Shown here one piece after another: positions 34,997 through 44,290 of a DNA stretch of 64,000 nucleotides. The stretch's first letter is position 1. Each line of letters begins with the position of its first letter. Source of the DNA: Bacteroidales bacterium (GTDB lineage: Bacteria > Bacteroidota > Bacteroidia > Bacteroidales > P3); NCBI GenBank assembly GCA_031263015.1, contig JAISGN010000004.1, forward strand, positions 1-64,000, given 5' to 3'. A program made the position numbers and the translations under genes. The notes beneath the pieces were generated by a model. The model did no database searches. It was not told the DNA's origin and was given only the letters and a program-made list of their open reading frames with translations.

Positions 34997-36025
34997 TTAT
35001 TTGCAATCGCTCTTCCCAAAAAGTCTTTGCACAATTCTGTTTTTTAATATCACGCACCAGGCGGTAATGTTGTGAATTGCACAGAAGAAGAAAAATCTTT
35101 GCAGACGATTTGTTTTTCCGTATTTTCTATAAAATTTATGCGTAGCAGGAAATAAATCTCGCCATATAGATAGACTTTGACGACAGACAACGGCATGTAA
35201 AAAATCGTTCTTAAACCATACCTGCAAATTAAATACAATGCTTCTATACGAATTACCATCCGGCATACTTTGAAAAAAAGAAGATATTTCCTGCAAACTT
35301 TCTACAAGCGGAGTTATCTTATAGTGCTGTTTATATAAATTTGTTGTCAGAGCATTTTGCGTATGTCTGTTATAATGATAGAACGCCATCGGCAAATAGG
35401 AAACTTTCACGGCATAATAAAAAAGTTTGAATGTTATCATATCACTCGCTACTTTAAAGTCGCTCATCCGCAGGTTATTTTCCGTAAATAATTCCCGTTT
35501 GAAAATCTTGTTCCACAAGGTCCAATACATATTGGTTAATGACATTTGTTCAAGGCACGTCATCCGGTCATTAGGGAAGTCCTGACGCACATATCCTTCT
35601 TCTGACCAATAAAAATCAGACCAAACTATGTCGGAATCTTCTTCTATGGCTTTCTCATACATCTTCTCATACATATCGGAAGTTATCCAATCATCAGCAT
35701 CAACAAACCCCACATATTTTCCTTTTGCTTTTTCAAGGGTAAGATTTCTGCTGAGGGCGACTCCTTTATTTTTTTCATTTTGAATCAAAACTACCTCAGG
35801 CATTGTCTCTCCATTATTTTTTTTAATCTCCTGCACACGCTTTATTTCATCCTGCAAAATTTCAAAACTTCCGTCTTGCGAGCAATCATCTACAAAGATT
35901 ATTTCCATATCCCGCAGCGTCTGGCTAAATAGTCCTTCACAACATTTAACAATCCACACCCGTGCATTATAAATCGGGATGATTACCGAAACAGAAATTT
36001 GAATCGGTTGTTGAATATCATTCAT
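34997..36025 (-). CDS. Glycosyltransferase family 2 (tandem paralogue c)
   Basis: A 342-residue GT-A enzyme with 'V-S-V-I-I-P-I-Y-N-A-R', 'F-V-D-D-C-S-Q-D-G-S' and 'F-V-D-A-D-D-W-I'. The segment 'E-E-D-S-D-I-V-W-S-D-F-Y' parallels the two following genes. It overlaps the GT32 gene upstream by 8 bp and ends 20 bp before the next start. Confidence 0.86.
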   Translation of the reverse strand: MNDIQQPIQISVSVIIPIYNARVWIVKCCEGLFSQTLRDMEIIFVDDCSQDGSFEILQDEIKRVQEIKKNNGETMPEVVLIQNEKNKGVALSRNLTLEKAKGKYVGFVDADDWITSDMYEKMYEKAIEEDSDIVWSDFYWSEEGYVRQDFPNDRMTCLEQMSLTNMYWTLWNKIFKRELFTENNLRMSDFKVASDMITFKLFYYAVKVSYLPMAFYHYNRHTQNALTTNLYKQHYKITPLVESLQEISSFFQSMPDGNSYRSIVFNLQVWFKNDFLHAVVCRQSLSIWRDLFPATHKFYRKYGKTNRLQRFFFFCAIHNITAWCVILKNRIVQRLFGKSDCK

Positions 36026-36770
36026 TTTTCTTACTTCTTTTAAACAGTTCTTTTATCTTATTTTTTATATAACAAACCATGTCTGCAAAATAGTCCGAAT
36101 AAGTTCTTTTTTTCACCCAAGACATATTGAAATGGTGAATAGTATAGGTTTTATCGGTCAGAGCCAAAAGTTCCTTTGTCTGCCAGGATTTGGGACTGAA
36201 GAACTCCACAGGCAATATAAAAATATCTTTTTCACTTTGCCGAATCTCATCCGGAGTTTGAATCCAATGAAGGCTATAATTCCGCTCCAAAATTTCTTTC
36301 ATAATAACCGGCAGAGGCTTTTGCATGTCGTAGCGAAACAATCCGTCAATAAATTTTCTATTCCGATAATAATCCAAACACTTACCGATAAACTCCGAAC
36401 CTTTCTCTGCCCCCATCACAGCCGCCTCAATTTTTGTATGATTGCCGCCGACCGAATATTCTTCCCCTAAAAAGTAATCCAAATGCAGAAGGTCGTCAAA
36501 CGTTTTAAGGACTTCTACGTCGCTATCCAGATATATTCCGCCGTAATAAAACAGGGCATAAAGACGAATGACATCCGCCGCAAAAGCATATTTTTTCACT
36601 TCTAAAGCCTGGCGGGCATAAGTATTGTCAAATATTTCAAATACGCTCGCATCCCATAATCTGAACTCATAGTCTGGCAATTTTTCTTTCCAGCTCCGCA
36701 TGCATTGCTCTATTTTCGGAGGATAAGAATCGCTGCCAAGCCAGCAATAGTGAATAATTTTAGGTATCAT
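36018..36770 (-). CDS. GT32-family glycosyltransferase (OCH1/capsule type)
   Basis: A 250-residue enzyme with the GT32 start 'I-P-K-I-I-H-Y-C-W-L-G', the segment 'K-K-Y-A-F-A-A-D-V-I-R-L-Y-A-L' and the DXD motif in 'G-G-I-Y-L-D-S-D-V-E-V' near 77-87. These enzymes transfer hexoses (mannose, galactose or related) during capsule or LPS assembly. It overlaps the following GT2 gene by 8 bp. Confidence 0.88.
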   Translation of the reverse strand: MIPKIIHYCWLGSDSYPPKIEQCMRSWKEKLPDYEFRLWDASVFEIFDNTYARQALEVKKYAFAADVIRLYALFYYGGIYLDSDVEVLKTFDDLLHLDYFLGEEYSVGGNHTKIEAAVMGAEKGSEFIGKCLDYYRNRKFIDGLFRYDMQKPLPVIMKEILERNYSLHWIQTPDEIRQSEKDIFILPVEFFSPKSWQTKELLALTDKTYTIHHFNMSWVKKRTYSDYFADMVCYIKNKIKELFKRSKKNE

Positions 36771-36786
36771 TATCTGTATATATCGT

Positions 36787-37662
36787 TTAATATCTTAATT
36801 TCCTGAATGACAAAATTACATAAAAAAATATTATATAACCCCAAAACGGAATCGGCTCTTTATCTGTTTTAACTTGTTTGAACTTTTTATGATAAACCTT
36901 CCAAAACAGCCAATATTCGTAACAAAATCTAAATCTCCGCCGCAGGGGGATGGTCTTTTGAGAAGAAAAATACCTGTAATACATCATAAAAGAGAGAGGA
37001 TTATTTTTTCTCAAATTACCGATATTCTTCGTTATTCCGTCAGGGAGATATTCACCATAAACTAAGGCATCGGAAATAAACCTCATCTTATATTTCTTTG
37101 CCATTTGATACCAGAGCATATCTTCCGAAAAATAGTGTTCATCGGCTATGACGGGAAAAGGGAACTCTTTTATGGCAGTTGTCAGAAACACATCGGCAGT
37201 CTCGCCGTGAAAATTATACCTTGCACACCATTGCGGATAAGTGCAATCAATTTTTTTATAATCAACTTTCGGATAAGTTTGTCCGTTGGCAAAGGGTCGC
37301 AATCCTATTATGCCGCCGAAAGTCAGGTCGTCTTTGATTTGAAGATAATTTTCCCAAACTTTATTCAACGCATCGCCTGCAAGATAATCGTCGCTGTCAA
37401 GTATAAAAAATAACTTCCCGTAAGCCTTTGTGACACCGAAGTTCATTGCCCGTAATTTTCCCTGATTGACCGTCTTGAAACAGCGAATAGAAATCCTCTT
37501 CTGTGAAATAAATTCCCCTATCTTTTGCTCCGTTTCATCGGTAGAGCCGTCATCAACCACGAGCCACTCAAAATCTTCAAAATTCTGCCCTGTCAGACTC
37601 CGATAAAGTCTATCCAAAGTGTAGGCACGATTATATGCAGGTGTAAATACTGTTATCTTCAT
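36787..37662 (-). CDS. Glycosyltransferase family 2
   Basis: A 291-residue GT-A enzyme: 'I-T-V-F-T-P-A-Y-N-R-A-Y-T-L' start, 'V-V-D-D-G-S-T-D-E-T', and 'F-I-L-D-S-D-D-Y-L' near 87-95. The start 'F-T-P-A-Y-N-R' with 'G-L-R' and 'W-Y-Q-M-A-K-K-Y' is typical of a common Bacteroides capsule subgroup. First gene after the hairpin-rich gap at 37.7 kb. Confidence 0.86.
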   Translation of the reverse strand: MKITVFTPAYNRAYTLDRLYRSLTGQNFEDFEWLVVDDGSTDETEQKIGEFISQKRISIRCFKTVNQGKLRAMNFGVTKAYGKLFFILDSDDYLAGDALNKVWENYLQIKDDLTFGGIIGLRPFANGQTYPKVDYKKIDCTYPQWCARYNFHGETADVFLTTAIKEFPFPVIADEHYFSEDMLWYQMAKKYKMRFISDALVYGEYLPDGITKNIGNLRKNNPLSFMMYYRYFSSQKTIPLRRRFRFCYEYWLFWKVYHKKFKQVKTDKEPIPFWGYIIFFYVILSFRKLRY

Positions 37663-37677
37663 TGTTTCTAATCTTCG

Positions 37678-37823
37678 GTGCGTGTCGCACTGACATTATT
37701 TTTTCTTTCTTCGGGGTTTTACTCTTCGCCGATGTTCGGAGAGTTCTTTTTCTCATTTTTAACTCTTCGCCGATGCTCGGAGGGTTCTTTTTCCGGTTTT
37801 TAACTTTCCGGTGCGTGTCGCAC
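37678..37823. repeat. Hairpin repeats in the 37.7-kb gap
   Basis: GTGCGTGTCGCAC occurs at 37678 and 37811, each followed by T(G/T)ACATT and a T run. Between them CCGATGTTCGG and CCGATGCTCGG lie 41 bp apart, within repeated ACTCTTCG...GTTCTTTTT surroundings, and the next hairpin centre is 42 bp further. The gap separates two minus-strand glycosyltransferase genes. Confidence 0.75.
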
Positions 37824-37839
37824 TTACATTTTTCCGGGG

Positions 37840-38991
37840 TTATGAACTAATGTCTGTGCGGCAGTCAATATTGCTCAGCAGTTTATTCAAGAACACTTCC
37901 GCAGGGTTAGGCGGGACGAGTTTTTTAATACCGTTGCGTGCCGCCTGTCCTATGGATTGCAATTCTATACGCCGTTGCCAGAGTTTCTCCATAGCCTCAT
38001 CAAAGCATTTAACCGCCGGCGACTGAGCAAGGAAACCCGTAACATTATCATCAATCACCTCCGGATTTCCGCTTACGGCTGTCGCAACTACAACACGACC
38101 GCAAAGCATCGCTTCAACAATCGCCATCGGAAGTCCCTCGTGTCGCGAAGGCATTAAAAGTACATGATTATGACGCCAGATGTCCTCCGTTTTACAAAAG
38201 CCGCATACATTTACATTAGCCAGCCCAAGCATTTTTATAGTTTCTTTAAGGCGATTCTTATGCACACCGCTTCCGTAAAAATTTATCTCCACATTGCGTT
38301 CTCTCCATTTGGGAAGACTTAAAACCTGCAAAAGAATGTCCTGTCCTTTCGCCTCAAAGTCATACGTTCCTACCTGAGCAAAATGCAGACATTTATCATC
38401 GGGAAAAGGAATATTATTGTCATAAGCCACGTTGAAAGGATTGCGAACAATTTCGGCATTATCAATACGGGAGATGACCTGCATTCTTGCTAAATTCAGA
38501 TTAGCCTGCGAGACAAAGTAATTCATAGCGGATTTTGCAAAGACTTCTTTCAACGACTTTGATTGCGAATCCGAAAGCCATAGTAAATCATTGCCGTTAT
38601 GACCTACAAAACAAAATCGCAGATCTTTCTTTGCAAAGAGTTTTATATCATTGCCGAGCGGCAGATTAGTCCCGCCTGTGAATAATGTTAAATCCGGCTG
38701 CCATTTAATTGCACGCTTGTTGATTGATATAAATTTAAATTCGGTATTGAAAAATCTGTTAAAAACTTCCTGCCACTCCGAAAGCGGCTTTTTGTAGAAC
38801 AGATGTAGGTTCGGGTAATGCAAAAGGGGTCTTAGACGTTGGGCGGAGAATTTGTTTTCATATACGCAAATTCCAACCTGATAACCTTTAGCCAAAGCGA
38901 TTTTAGCGGTCTCAAACCACAGCACCTCATGTCCGCCTACCGAATTGAGAGTTGAAACAAAGAGTAATTTTATTTTATTTTCTGTCGCCAT
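37840..38991 (-). CDS. Glycosyltransferase family 4
   Basis: A 383-residue GT-B enzyme. 'V-S-T-L-N-S-V-G-G-H-E' marks the N-terminal domain; 'M-P-S-R-H-E-G-L-P-M-A-I-V-E-A-M-L-C-G' carries the EX7E motif near 285-303. Its last codons contain part of the dispersed hairpin element (GCACAGACATTA on the minus strand), so the end of the gene may have been rewritten by repeat DNA. It overlaps the previous gene by 17 bp. Confidence 0.86.
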   Translation of the reverse strand: MATENKIKLLFVSTLNSVGGHEVLWFETAKIALAKGYQVGICVYENKFSAQRLRPLLHYPNLHLFYKKPLSEWQEVFNRFFNTEFKFISINKRAIKWQPDLTLFTGGTNLPLGNDIKLFAKKDLRFCFVGHNGNDLLWLSDSQSKSLKEVFAKSAMNYFVSQANLNLARMQVISRIDNAEIVRNPFNVAYDNNIPFPDDKCLHFAQVGTYDFEAKGQDILLQVLSLPKWRERNVEINFYGSGVHKNRLKETIKMLGLANVNVCGFCKTEDIWRHNHVLLMPSRHEGLPMAIVEAMLCGRVVVATAVSGNPEVIDDNVTGFLAQSPAVKCFDEAMEKLWQRRIELQSIGQAARNGIKKLVPPNPAEVFLNKLLSNIDCRTDISS

Positions 38992-40120
38992 CTATTACGG
39001 AATATATGTTTTGTATATTTTTTTTTGAGTTAAATTTTTTACTATTAACTTTTGACAAGGCAGAATATTTTTTTAATTCCGCCTGGTTGCTCATAAGAGA
39101 TTCTATTTTATCGGCTATTTCCTCTTCGGAGAAAGAAGTTATGATTCCGTATTTTCCATCCTCCAGGACATCTTTCACATAACCCACATCTGTAGAAACA
39201 ATCGCCAGCCCCAGACAAATCGCCTCACAGACAACCAAAGGTCCTCCTTCCATATCAGAGGTTAAAAGAAAAATATCTGCTGCCCGCATTTGGCTGTAAG
39301 GATTTTTTTGCCATCCGATAAGTTTCACGCAATCATTTAAGCCTAAAATATCTATTTGTGATTGTAATTGATTGCGCAATGAGCCCTCACCGATTATTCT
39401 CATCTCAAACGAAAGCGATTTGTCTTTTAATATTTTTGCGACATTTATTGCTCTGTCAAATCGTTTTGCCCCCGTCAGCCTTCCCGAACAGACAATAAGA
39501 AACCCGTCCTTTTGAACATTTGTTTGCTCTGCCTTCCGACAAATATCATCCGCATCAGTCAGGAAATTATTTATAACCCACTGTCGGGCACCGCTCAAAT
39601 GATATAATGAATTTAATCCCCTTTTTGCATTGTCAGACACAAAAATAATATCCGACATTTGATTATAAACCCGTGATTCGTGTTTTTTGCTTCCGAAATA
39701 CGAAAGATGTGCCGAATTTAAGGCAGCATCCGTATGTACCCACGATATGTTTTTACCGCCCCGGTTTAAGATAAAAGAATGAAAGAGCAGAGGCAAACCT
39801 TCCAAAAACGAAATAATCACATCATAGTTTTGTTTGACAAAACATCTGAAAGCCGGCTTTTCAAGCAGGTAATAAAGATTCATCAGTTTATACTTCAAGC
39901 ACAGGTGATGAACTCTTATATATTGCCAAAAATGATTATATTCTAAAAAATTCACCTGCGGCGGTACATCGTTTAACAAAACACCTTCGCGATAGATTAC
40001 ACACAAATCTACGGAATATTTTTCATAATCAAAATCATTCAACAGATTAATGAGCATCTTTTCCGCACCCCCGCCATCAAGAGTTTGCATTAGGAATAAA
40101 ATCTTTTTCTTTGTTTTCAT
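38975..40120 (-). CDS. Glycosyltransferase family 4
   Basis: A 381-residue GT-B enzyme with 'L-D-G-G-G-A-E-K-M-L-I-N-L' at 14-26 and the EX7E region 'L-T-S-D-M-E-G-G-P-L-V-V-C-E-A'. Similar to capsule N-acetylhexosamine or galactose transferases; donor unknown. The start lies about 47 bp from the nearest hairpin and 67 bp from the 41-bp array. Confidence 0.86.
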   Translation of the reverse strand: MKTKKKILFLMQTLDGGGAEKMLINLLNDFDYEKYSVDLCVIYREGVLLNDVPPQVNFLEYNHFWQYIRVHHLCLKYKLMNLYYLLEKPAFRCFVKQNYDVIISFLEGLPLLFHSFILNRGGKNISWVHTDAALNSAHLSYFGSKKHESRVYNQMSDIIFVSDNAKRGLNSLYHLSGARQWVINNFLTDADDICRKAEQTNVQKDGFLIVCSGRLTGAKRFDRAINVAKILKDKSLSFEMRIIGEGSLRNQLQSQIDILGLNDCVKLIGWQKNPYSQMRAADIFLLTSDMEGGPLVVCEAICLGLAIVSTDVGYVKDVLEDGKYGIITSFSEEEIADKIESLMSNQAELKKYSALSKVNSKKFNSKKNIQNIYSVIDGDRK

Positions 40121-40166
40121 CTTATACGACTTGAAACTTACGGATTATTTTTAACTTTCTCTAAAA

Positions 40167-40179
40167 GTCCGTGTCGGAC
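40167..40179. repeat. Dispersed hairpin GTCCGTGTCGGAC
   Basis: Perfect 5-bp arms around TGT, followed by AGACATTATTTTTT. It differs from the GTGCG version by a paired C/G swap that keeps the stem. Confidence 0.7.
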
Positions 40180-40186
40180 AGACATT

Positions 40187-40453
40187 ATTTTTTAACAAAC
40201 ATTAGAATTTCTGCCCGGCTAATCTCCGTCATTTGACAAACATTCCAATTTCTGCCCGGCTAATCTCCGTCATTTGACAAACGTTCCAATTTCTGCCCGG
40301 CTAATCTTTGTCATTTGACAAACGTTCTAATTTCTGCCCGGCGACTCTTTGTCATTTGACAAACATTCTAATTTCTGCCGTTTTATATTTTGTCATTTCA
40401 ATAATTATATAATTTTATCTTTTTAAATCTTCGTCATTTGACAAACGTTCCAA
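40187..40453. repeat. 41-bp tandem array, six to seven units
   Basis: GTCATTT marks units at 40228, 40269, 40310, 40351, 40392 and 40433, all 41 bp apart, with a degenerate unit at 40187. The core is TTTGTCATTTGACAAA; the 25-bp remainder contains TAATTTCTGCCCGGC. The unit at 40392 is degenerate and A/T rich. The array enters the coding end of the next gene (stop 40415). Confidence 0.9.
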
Positions 40454-41467
40454 TTTCTGCCGTTTAGATTTTTCTGCTATTTGCAGAGTTCGCATAGCGC
40501 AGATTTTATTTTTCACACTAACCGAAAACAAAGCAACATTCTTAAGCAAATCACTTTTCACACACAGACGATAGAAATAATGTTTTATACCTTTGCCGTC
40601 AATGTGATTTAAAATACTCAATGCGGCGGATTTGTCGTTAGCCTTCAATGCCCTGAAAAACCACTGCCGAACAAACCGCTGCTCAAAAAACTTTACCCAA
40701 TAAGCCTGAGAAGTGCCCTGAGCAAAAAACTCACTTACTTTCCATGCCGAAAGATGAAAAGCAAACTGTTTTGCCATGTCCGTAAAATGCGACATACTTT
40801 TGTCCAAAACTCTATAAACTCCGGTGCAATCGTTAATATAACCTATCTTACTGTGGCGAGAAATAAAAAGCCACAAAGGATAATCGCCCATCTTAGGTTT
40901 GAGCAAATCAAAGACCTCACTCCTTGATGCGGGAATCAAAAGATTGGTTCGTGCCATAACTGTTAAAGTACAGATGAAATCTGAATACAATAATTGCTCA
41001 AAAACATTGCCGCAGGGAGGATTAGAAAACAATGCGGCGGCAAAAGCGTTCTGCGATTGATTAAATACCTTGTAATCGGTATGAACCAAACCATAATCTT
41101 CGTTCTTTTCCAAAAAATCAACCTGCTTCTGAAGTTTTAGTTCATCCGTCCAGTAATCATCCCCTTCGCAAAACGCAATATATTTCCCTTTTGCTCTTGG
41201 GAGTTGAAATTGTGGGGTAATTCTAACTCCTTTCGAATGTTGGTTCTCTTTCTGATAAATCGGCTTTATTATTTGCGGATATTTTTCTTCATATTCTCTG
41301 ATTATGCTTTGATTGCCGTCCGTTGAAGCATCGTCATGTATCAATATCTCAAAATCAAAATTTGTCTTCTGCATCAAAAGACTTTCTACACATTGTCTGA
41401 TGTATGGAACGTGATTGTAAGTCAGGGTGCAAACCGAAACCAAAATAGAATTTTCTTCCTTTATCAT
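40415..41467 (-). CDS. Glycosyltransferase family 2 (tandem pair a)
   Basis: A 350-residue GT-A enzyme: 'V-S-V-C-T-L-T-Y-N-H-V-P-Y-I-R-Q-C', 'I-H-D-D-A-S-T-D-G-N' and 'F-C-E-G-D-D-Y-W-T-D' near 97-106. The next gene has nearly the same first 120 residues. Its final codons (E-R-L-S-N-D) are written by one 41-bp repeat unit, so the original C-terminus was probably altered. Confidence 0.87.
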   Translation of the reverse strand: MIKEENSILVSVCTLTYNHVPYIRQCVESLLMQKTNFDFEILIHDDASTDGNQSIIREYEEKYPQIIKPIYQKENQHSKGVRITPQFQLPRAKGKYIAFCEGDDYWTDELKLQKQVDFLEKNEDYGLVHTDYKVFNQSQNAFAAALFSNPPCGNVFEQLLYSDFICTLTVMARTNLLIPASRSEVFDLLKPKMGDYPLWLFISRHSKIGYINDCTGVYRVLDKSMSHFTDMAKQFAFHLSAWKVSEFFAQGTSQAYWVKFFEQRFVRQWFFRALKANDKSAALSILNHIDGKGIKHYFYRLCVKSDLLKNVALFSVSVKNKICAMRTLQIAEKSKRQKLERLSNDEDLKR

Positions 41468-41468
41468 T

Positions 41469-42416
41469 TTATCTTATTGCCGAATATCTAATACCGAAAA
41501 GTTTAAAGAATCTGTATAACAAAAAATCTTTTATATACCTTAAAACAGCATTAGCAAATGGGGAAAAGCCGCATTGAAATGATGATTTCAAATAACGGAA
41601 TATCTTTTTATCAGAATCTTTCGACTTTACTCCTCTAACAAAAGCACCGAGAAAGATAAATGCTCTTACCGTTTTAAGTGTGTGGCTTGACGCATAATCA
41701 GGAACACACAATTTATACAGAGCATCATTGTATTCCAAAAGATTCTTCTCATTAAATATTGCTTTTTGTCTTGTTACGCCCTGCATTCCTACTCTATAAA
41801 CAGACGAAATATTAGGCAGATATTTGAATTTACCTTTTGTTGATAGAAAACAGAAAAGATAAGTATCCATATTCATTTTAATATCTTTTACGGCAAGGCT
41901 GCGAAAAACAACAGATGCCGTAGGAATACGCCTTTTCTTAATAAAATCCGAAGCGACAAAATCTCTTTCTTTACTTTTTGAAAAAGGATATGTTTTATTC
42001 TCAATAGTATTTAATATCGTGCCGTTTTCTCCTATCGCAGAATAATCCTCATTTGCTTCCAAGAAATCAACCTGCCGCTGCAATTTATATTCATCCGTCC
42101 AATAATCATCTCCCTCACACATTGCTATATATTTACCTCGCGATTGAGGATATAAATATGTTGCAAATATCTTTATACCTTTTGAATATTTGTTTTCCGA
42201 CTGATAAATTCCTTTTATCTTATCAGGATATAATTCGGCATATTCTCTAATAATATCAGAGGTTTTATCAGTTGAGGCATCGTCATGTATTAATATCTCA
42301 AAATCAAAATCCGTTTTCTGCATCAAAAAACCATCTATACACTGACGTATATATGGTTCATGATTATAAGTTGCACAACAGATGCTAAGCAATGGGTATT
42401 TTGACAAATGTTCCAC
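41469..42416 (-). CDS. Glycosyltransferase family 2 (tandem pair b)
   Basis: A 315-residue GT-A enzyme with 'C-C-A-T-Y-N-H-E-P-Y-I-R-Q-C', 'I-H-D-D-A-S-T-D-K-T' and 'M-C-E-G-D-D-Y-W-T-D'. The N-terminal halves of this protein and its neighbour are closely alike while the C-terminal halves differ, as expected when donor-site use is kept and the acceptor changes. The gene distance is 1 bp. Confidence 0.87.
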   Translation of the reverse strand: MEHLSKYPLLSICCATYNHEPYIRQCIDGFLMQKTDFDFEILIHDDASTDKTSDIIREYAELYPDKIKGIYQSENKYSKGIKIFATYLYPQSRGKYIAMCEGDDYWTDEYKLQRQVDFLEANEDYSAIGENGTILNTIENKTYPFSKSKERDFVASDFIKKRRIPTASVVFRSLAVKDIKMNMDTYLFCFLSTKGKFKYLPNISSVYRVGMQGVTRQKAIFNEKNLLEYNDALYKLCVPDYASSHTLKTVRAFIFLGAFVRGVKSKDSDKKIFRYLKSSFQCGFSPFANAVLRYIKDFLLYRFFKLFGIRYSAIR

Positions 42417-42422
42417 AATAAA

Positions 42423-43190
42423 CTATATCGTAGATTTTAGAATAAACAGCGGTCTATTGAGGAACTCTCCAAGCGAATCATCTCTTTGAATATTATTTTC
42501 ATTCAAATCAACATATCTTACACCTTCGGAATTTCTTTCGGCAATACCTGTTTTTATTATTTGCCAATAATCTTTTGATATTTCTTCTATAAAAGATATT
42601 AATTCACTTTTGGTGCCGTTTTCAAATAACGGCATATTTCTATTTCCTTGCCAGTTAAAGCCAAGTTGAAATATAAGTATCTTCGTTTTATCATAGAGAT
42701 AATTTAATTGTCTTGCTATTTCTTGCTTTGCCTTAATTAAAGAAAGTTGCTTATCTCCATAATCATCCCCTACATGATGCAAAACATTTAGAAGTACGAT
42801 TATATCTATTCTTTCATCTTGTTTAAATTCCCCGAAAAAATTAAAATACTCATTATTTACTTCTATCTTGTCCCGCACTTTCAATTCTTCTGCGGCAAGT
42901 TTTACAAAGTTTGCATGCTGCTTATTACCCTCATAGTACAAAACTTTCTTTGCTCCTGCTTCCAGCATCTCAAAAGAAAAATAACCCGTATTTGCACCTA
43001 TATCAACAATAGTCTTATCTGCAACAGAAACATTTGCTAACATATAATTCAAACGTTCTTTTTCATAACGAGTATGTATATTCAATTTAACATCCCCAAT
43101 CAACCTGCGAAGTTTATCTGGTAAGATTTGATAATTGGAGTGTTTGCTCGTCTGTTCGTATAATTTTATCAGTTCTTTATTTGGTGTCAT
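42423..43190 (-). CDS. Class I SAM-dependent methyltransferase
   Basis: A 255-residue enzyme with the SAM motif I 'V-D-I-G-A-N-T-G-Y' at 62-70, an acidic loop 'Y-Y-E-G-N' after strand 2 and 'V-L-L-N-V-L-H-H-V' as motif IV. It resembles the methyltransferase_11/CmoB-like fold. In this locus it would methylate a sugar of the polysaccharide. It overlaps the ATP-grasp gene by 4 bp. Confidence 0.8.
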   Translation of the reverse strand: MTPNKELIKLYEQTSKHSNYQILPDKLRRLIGDVKLNIHTRYEKERLNYMLANVSVADKTIVDIGANTGYFSFEMLEAGAKKVLYYEGNKQHANFVKLAAEELKVRDKIEVNNEYFNFFGEFKQDERIDIIVLLNVLHHVGDDYGDKQLSLIKAKQEIARQLNYLYDKTKILIFQLGFNWQGNRNMPLFENGTKSELISFIEEISKDYWQIIKTGIAERNSEGVRYVDLNENNIQRDDSLGEFLNRPLFILKSTI

Positions 43191-44290
43191 AAATTTCCTT
43201 TTTTATAAATATTTATTGTATCTTCTCTATTATATATATCGTAATTATTCCACGTCTTAATCTCTTGTCTTAAACTTATATCGTGATAAACAATATCAGT
43301 ATTGTTTTCTATGCATTGATTTATACCTCCACCCCATAGATATTTCGCTTTTTTATCATTTACAAGATTTGGTTCTATGTCAATGAGATTATAGTCAAAC
43401 AATAAGGCTTCAAATAAATTCATATCAGCATCTACAAAAAGTTGAGAAGGTCCCCAAAAACGAGGATTTGCCTCTATCATATAATATTTACCATTTTCCT
43501 CCTTTACTTCAATCATAACAATTCCTCTAAACAACAATGCCTTGAACATTTTCTCAAAAGCAGAAGAAATTTCTTCATTATGAATATCGGCAAACATTGC
43601 CGCAACTATTGACTTGCCATTCGGTTGCTGTGCAATGTTCTTTTGTGAATACTTATATACTCTTTGATTTTTATCAAAATAAAATAACAAATAGAAACTT
43701 TCACCTGATATAAATTTTTGATAGTAAAAATCCGATACATCATAAGTATTTGTAAATGCAGTTTTGTCATGCGACGTCATTATCAACTGAGGAGAAAGAG
43801 CAATATTATCTTTATTGAAATAAGTATATGGCTTTGCAACACATGGAATATTTGCTTTATCTATGTCCGTATTAAATAACGGTGTATTTATTCCATATTC
43901 CTTACATAACTCTCCAAAACTGTATTTATCGGATAGTCGTTCGTACAAATTTTCATTTACTAATGGAATGATTATATCCTCTTTCTCCAATTGTTCTTTA
44001 TTATGTAATAAAAAACGATTTAATGCTTCTGTTGTAGGGGCGACAAAACATTTCTTAATATTGTATTTAGTCTTTATCTGCTCAAAAATGCCTAAAATAT
44101 CATATACTTCCAATGCTTTTCTTTGGCGAATTGCTGAAACTTTATCCTTATATACAGTATCAAAAATAACATCCTTTTCCGAAGACGCCACAATAGCATA
44201 ATCTAATTTAAGTTTTACAAGTGTTCTCAAAAACGCTATTACAGCCCTTTGATTATACCCTGAAAACACAACTATTATTGTATCATTCAT
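43187..44290 (-). CDS. ATP-grasp ligase
   Basis: A 367-residue ATP-grasp protein of the carbamoyl-phosphate-synthase-like group. 'C-V-A-K-P' (ATP lysine, about residue 150), 'Y-Q-K-F-I-S-G-E-S' and the metal site 'M-I-E-A-N-P-R-F-W-G' (about 275) are visible. It may ligate an amino acid or other acid to an amino sugar made by the DegT enzyme next to it. The genes overlap by 4 bp on both sides, supporting a joint function with the methyltransferase and aminotransferase. Confidence 0.8.
   Translation of the reverse strand: MNDTIIVVFSGYNQRAVIAFLRTLVKLKLDYAIVASSEKDVIFDTVYKDKVSAIRQRKALEVYDILGIFEQIKTKYNIKKCFVAPTTEALNRFLLHNKEQLEKEDIIIPLVNENLYERLSDKYSFGELCKEYGINTPLFNTDIDKANIPCVAKPYTYFNKDNIALSPQLIMTSHDKTAFTNTYDVSDFYYQKFISGESFYLLFYFDKNQRVYKYSQKNIAQQPNGKSIVAAMFADIHNEEISSAFEKMFKALLFRGIVMIEVKEENGKYYMIEANPRFWGPSQLFVDADMNLFEALLFDYNLIDIEPNLVNDKKAKYLWGGGINQCIENNTDIVYHDISLRQEIKTWNNYDIYNREDTINIYKKGNL

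Noticed and set aside
37662..37850. Small plus-strand protein in the hairpin-rich gap
   Set aside because: The sequence is entirely composed of the dispersed hairpin elements and T runs; a similar false frame appears at 49793-50068 for the same reason.
40187..40453. CRISPR array
   Set aside because: The whole 41-bp unit is repeated, spacers are not unique, and no cas gene is near. The 22-bp palindromes at 7.8 kb have 7-bp spacers, far too short.
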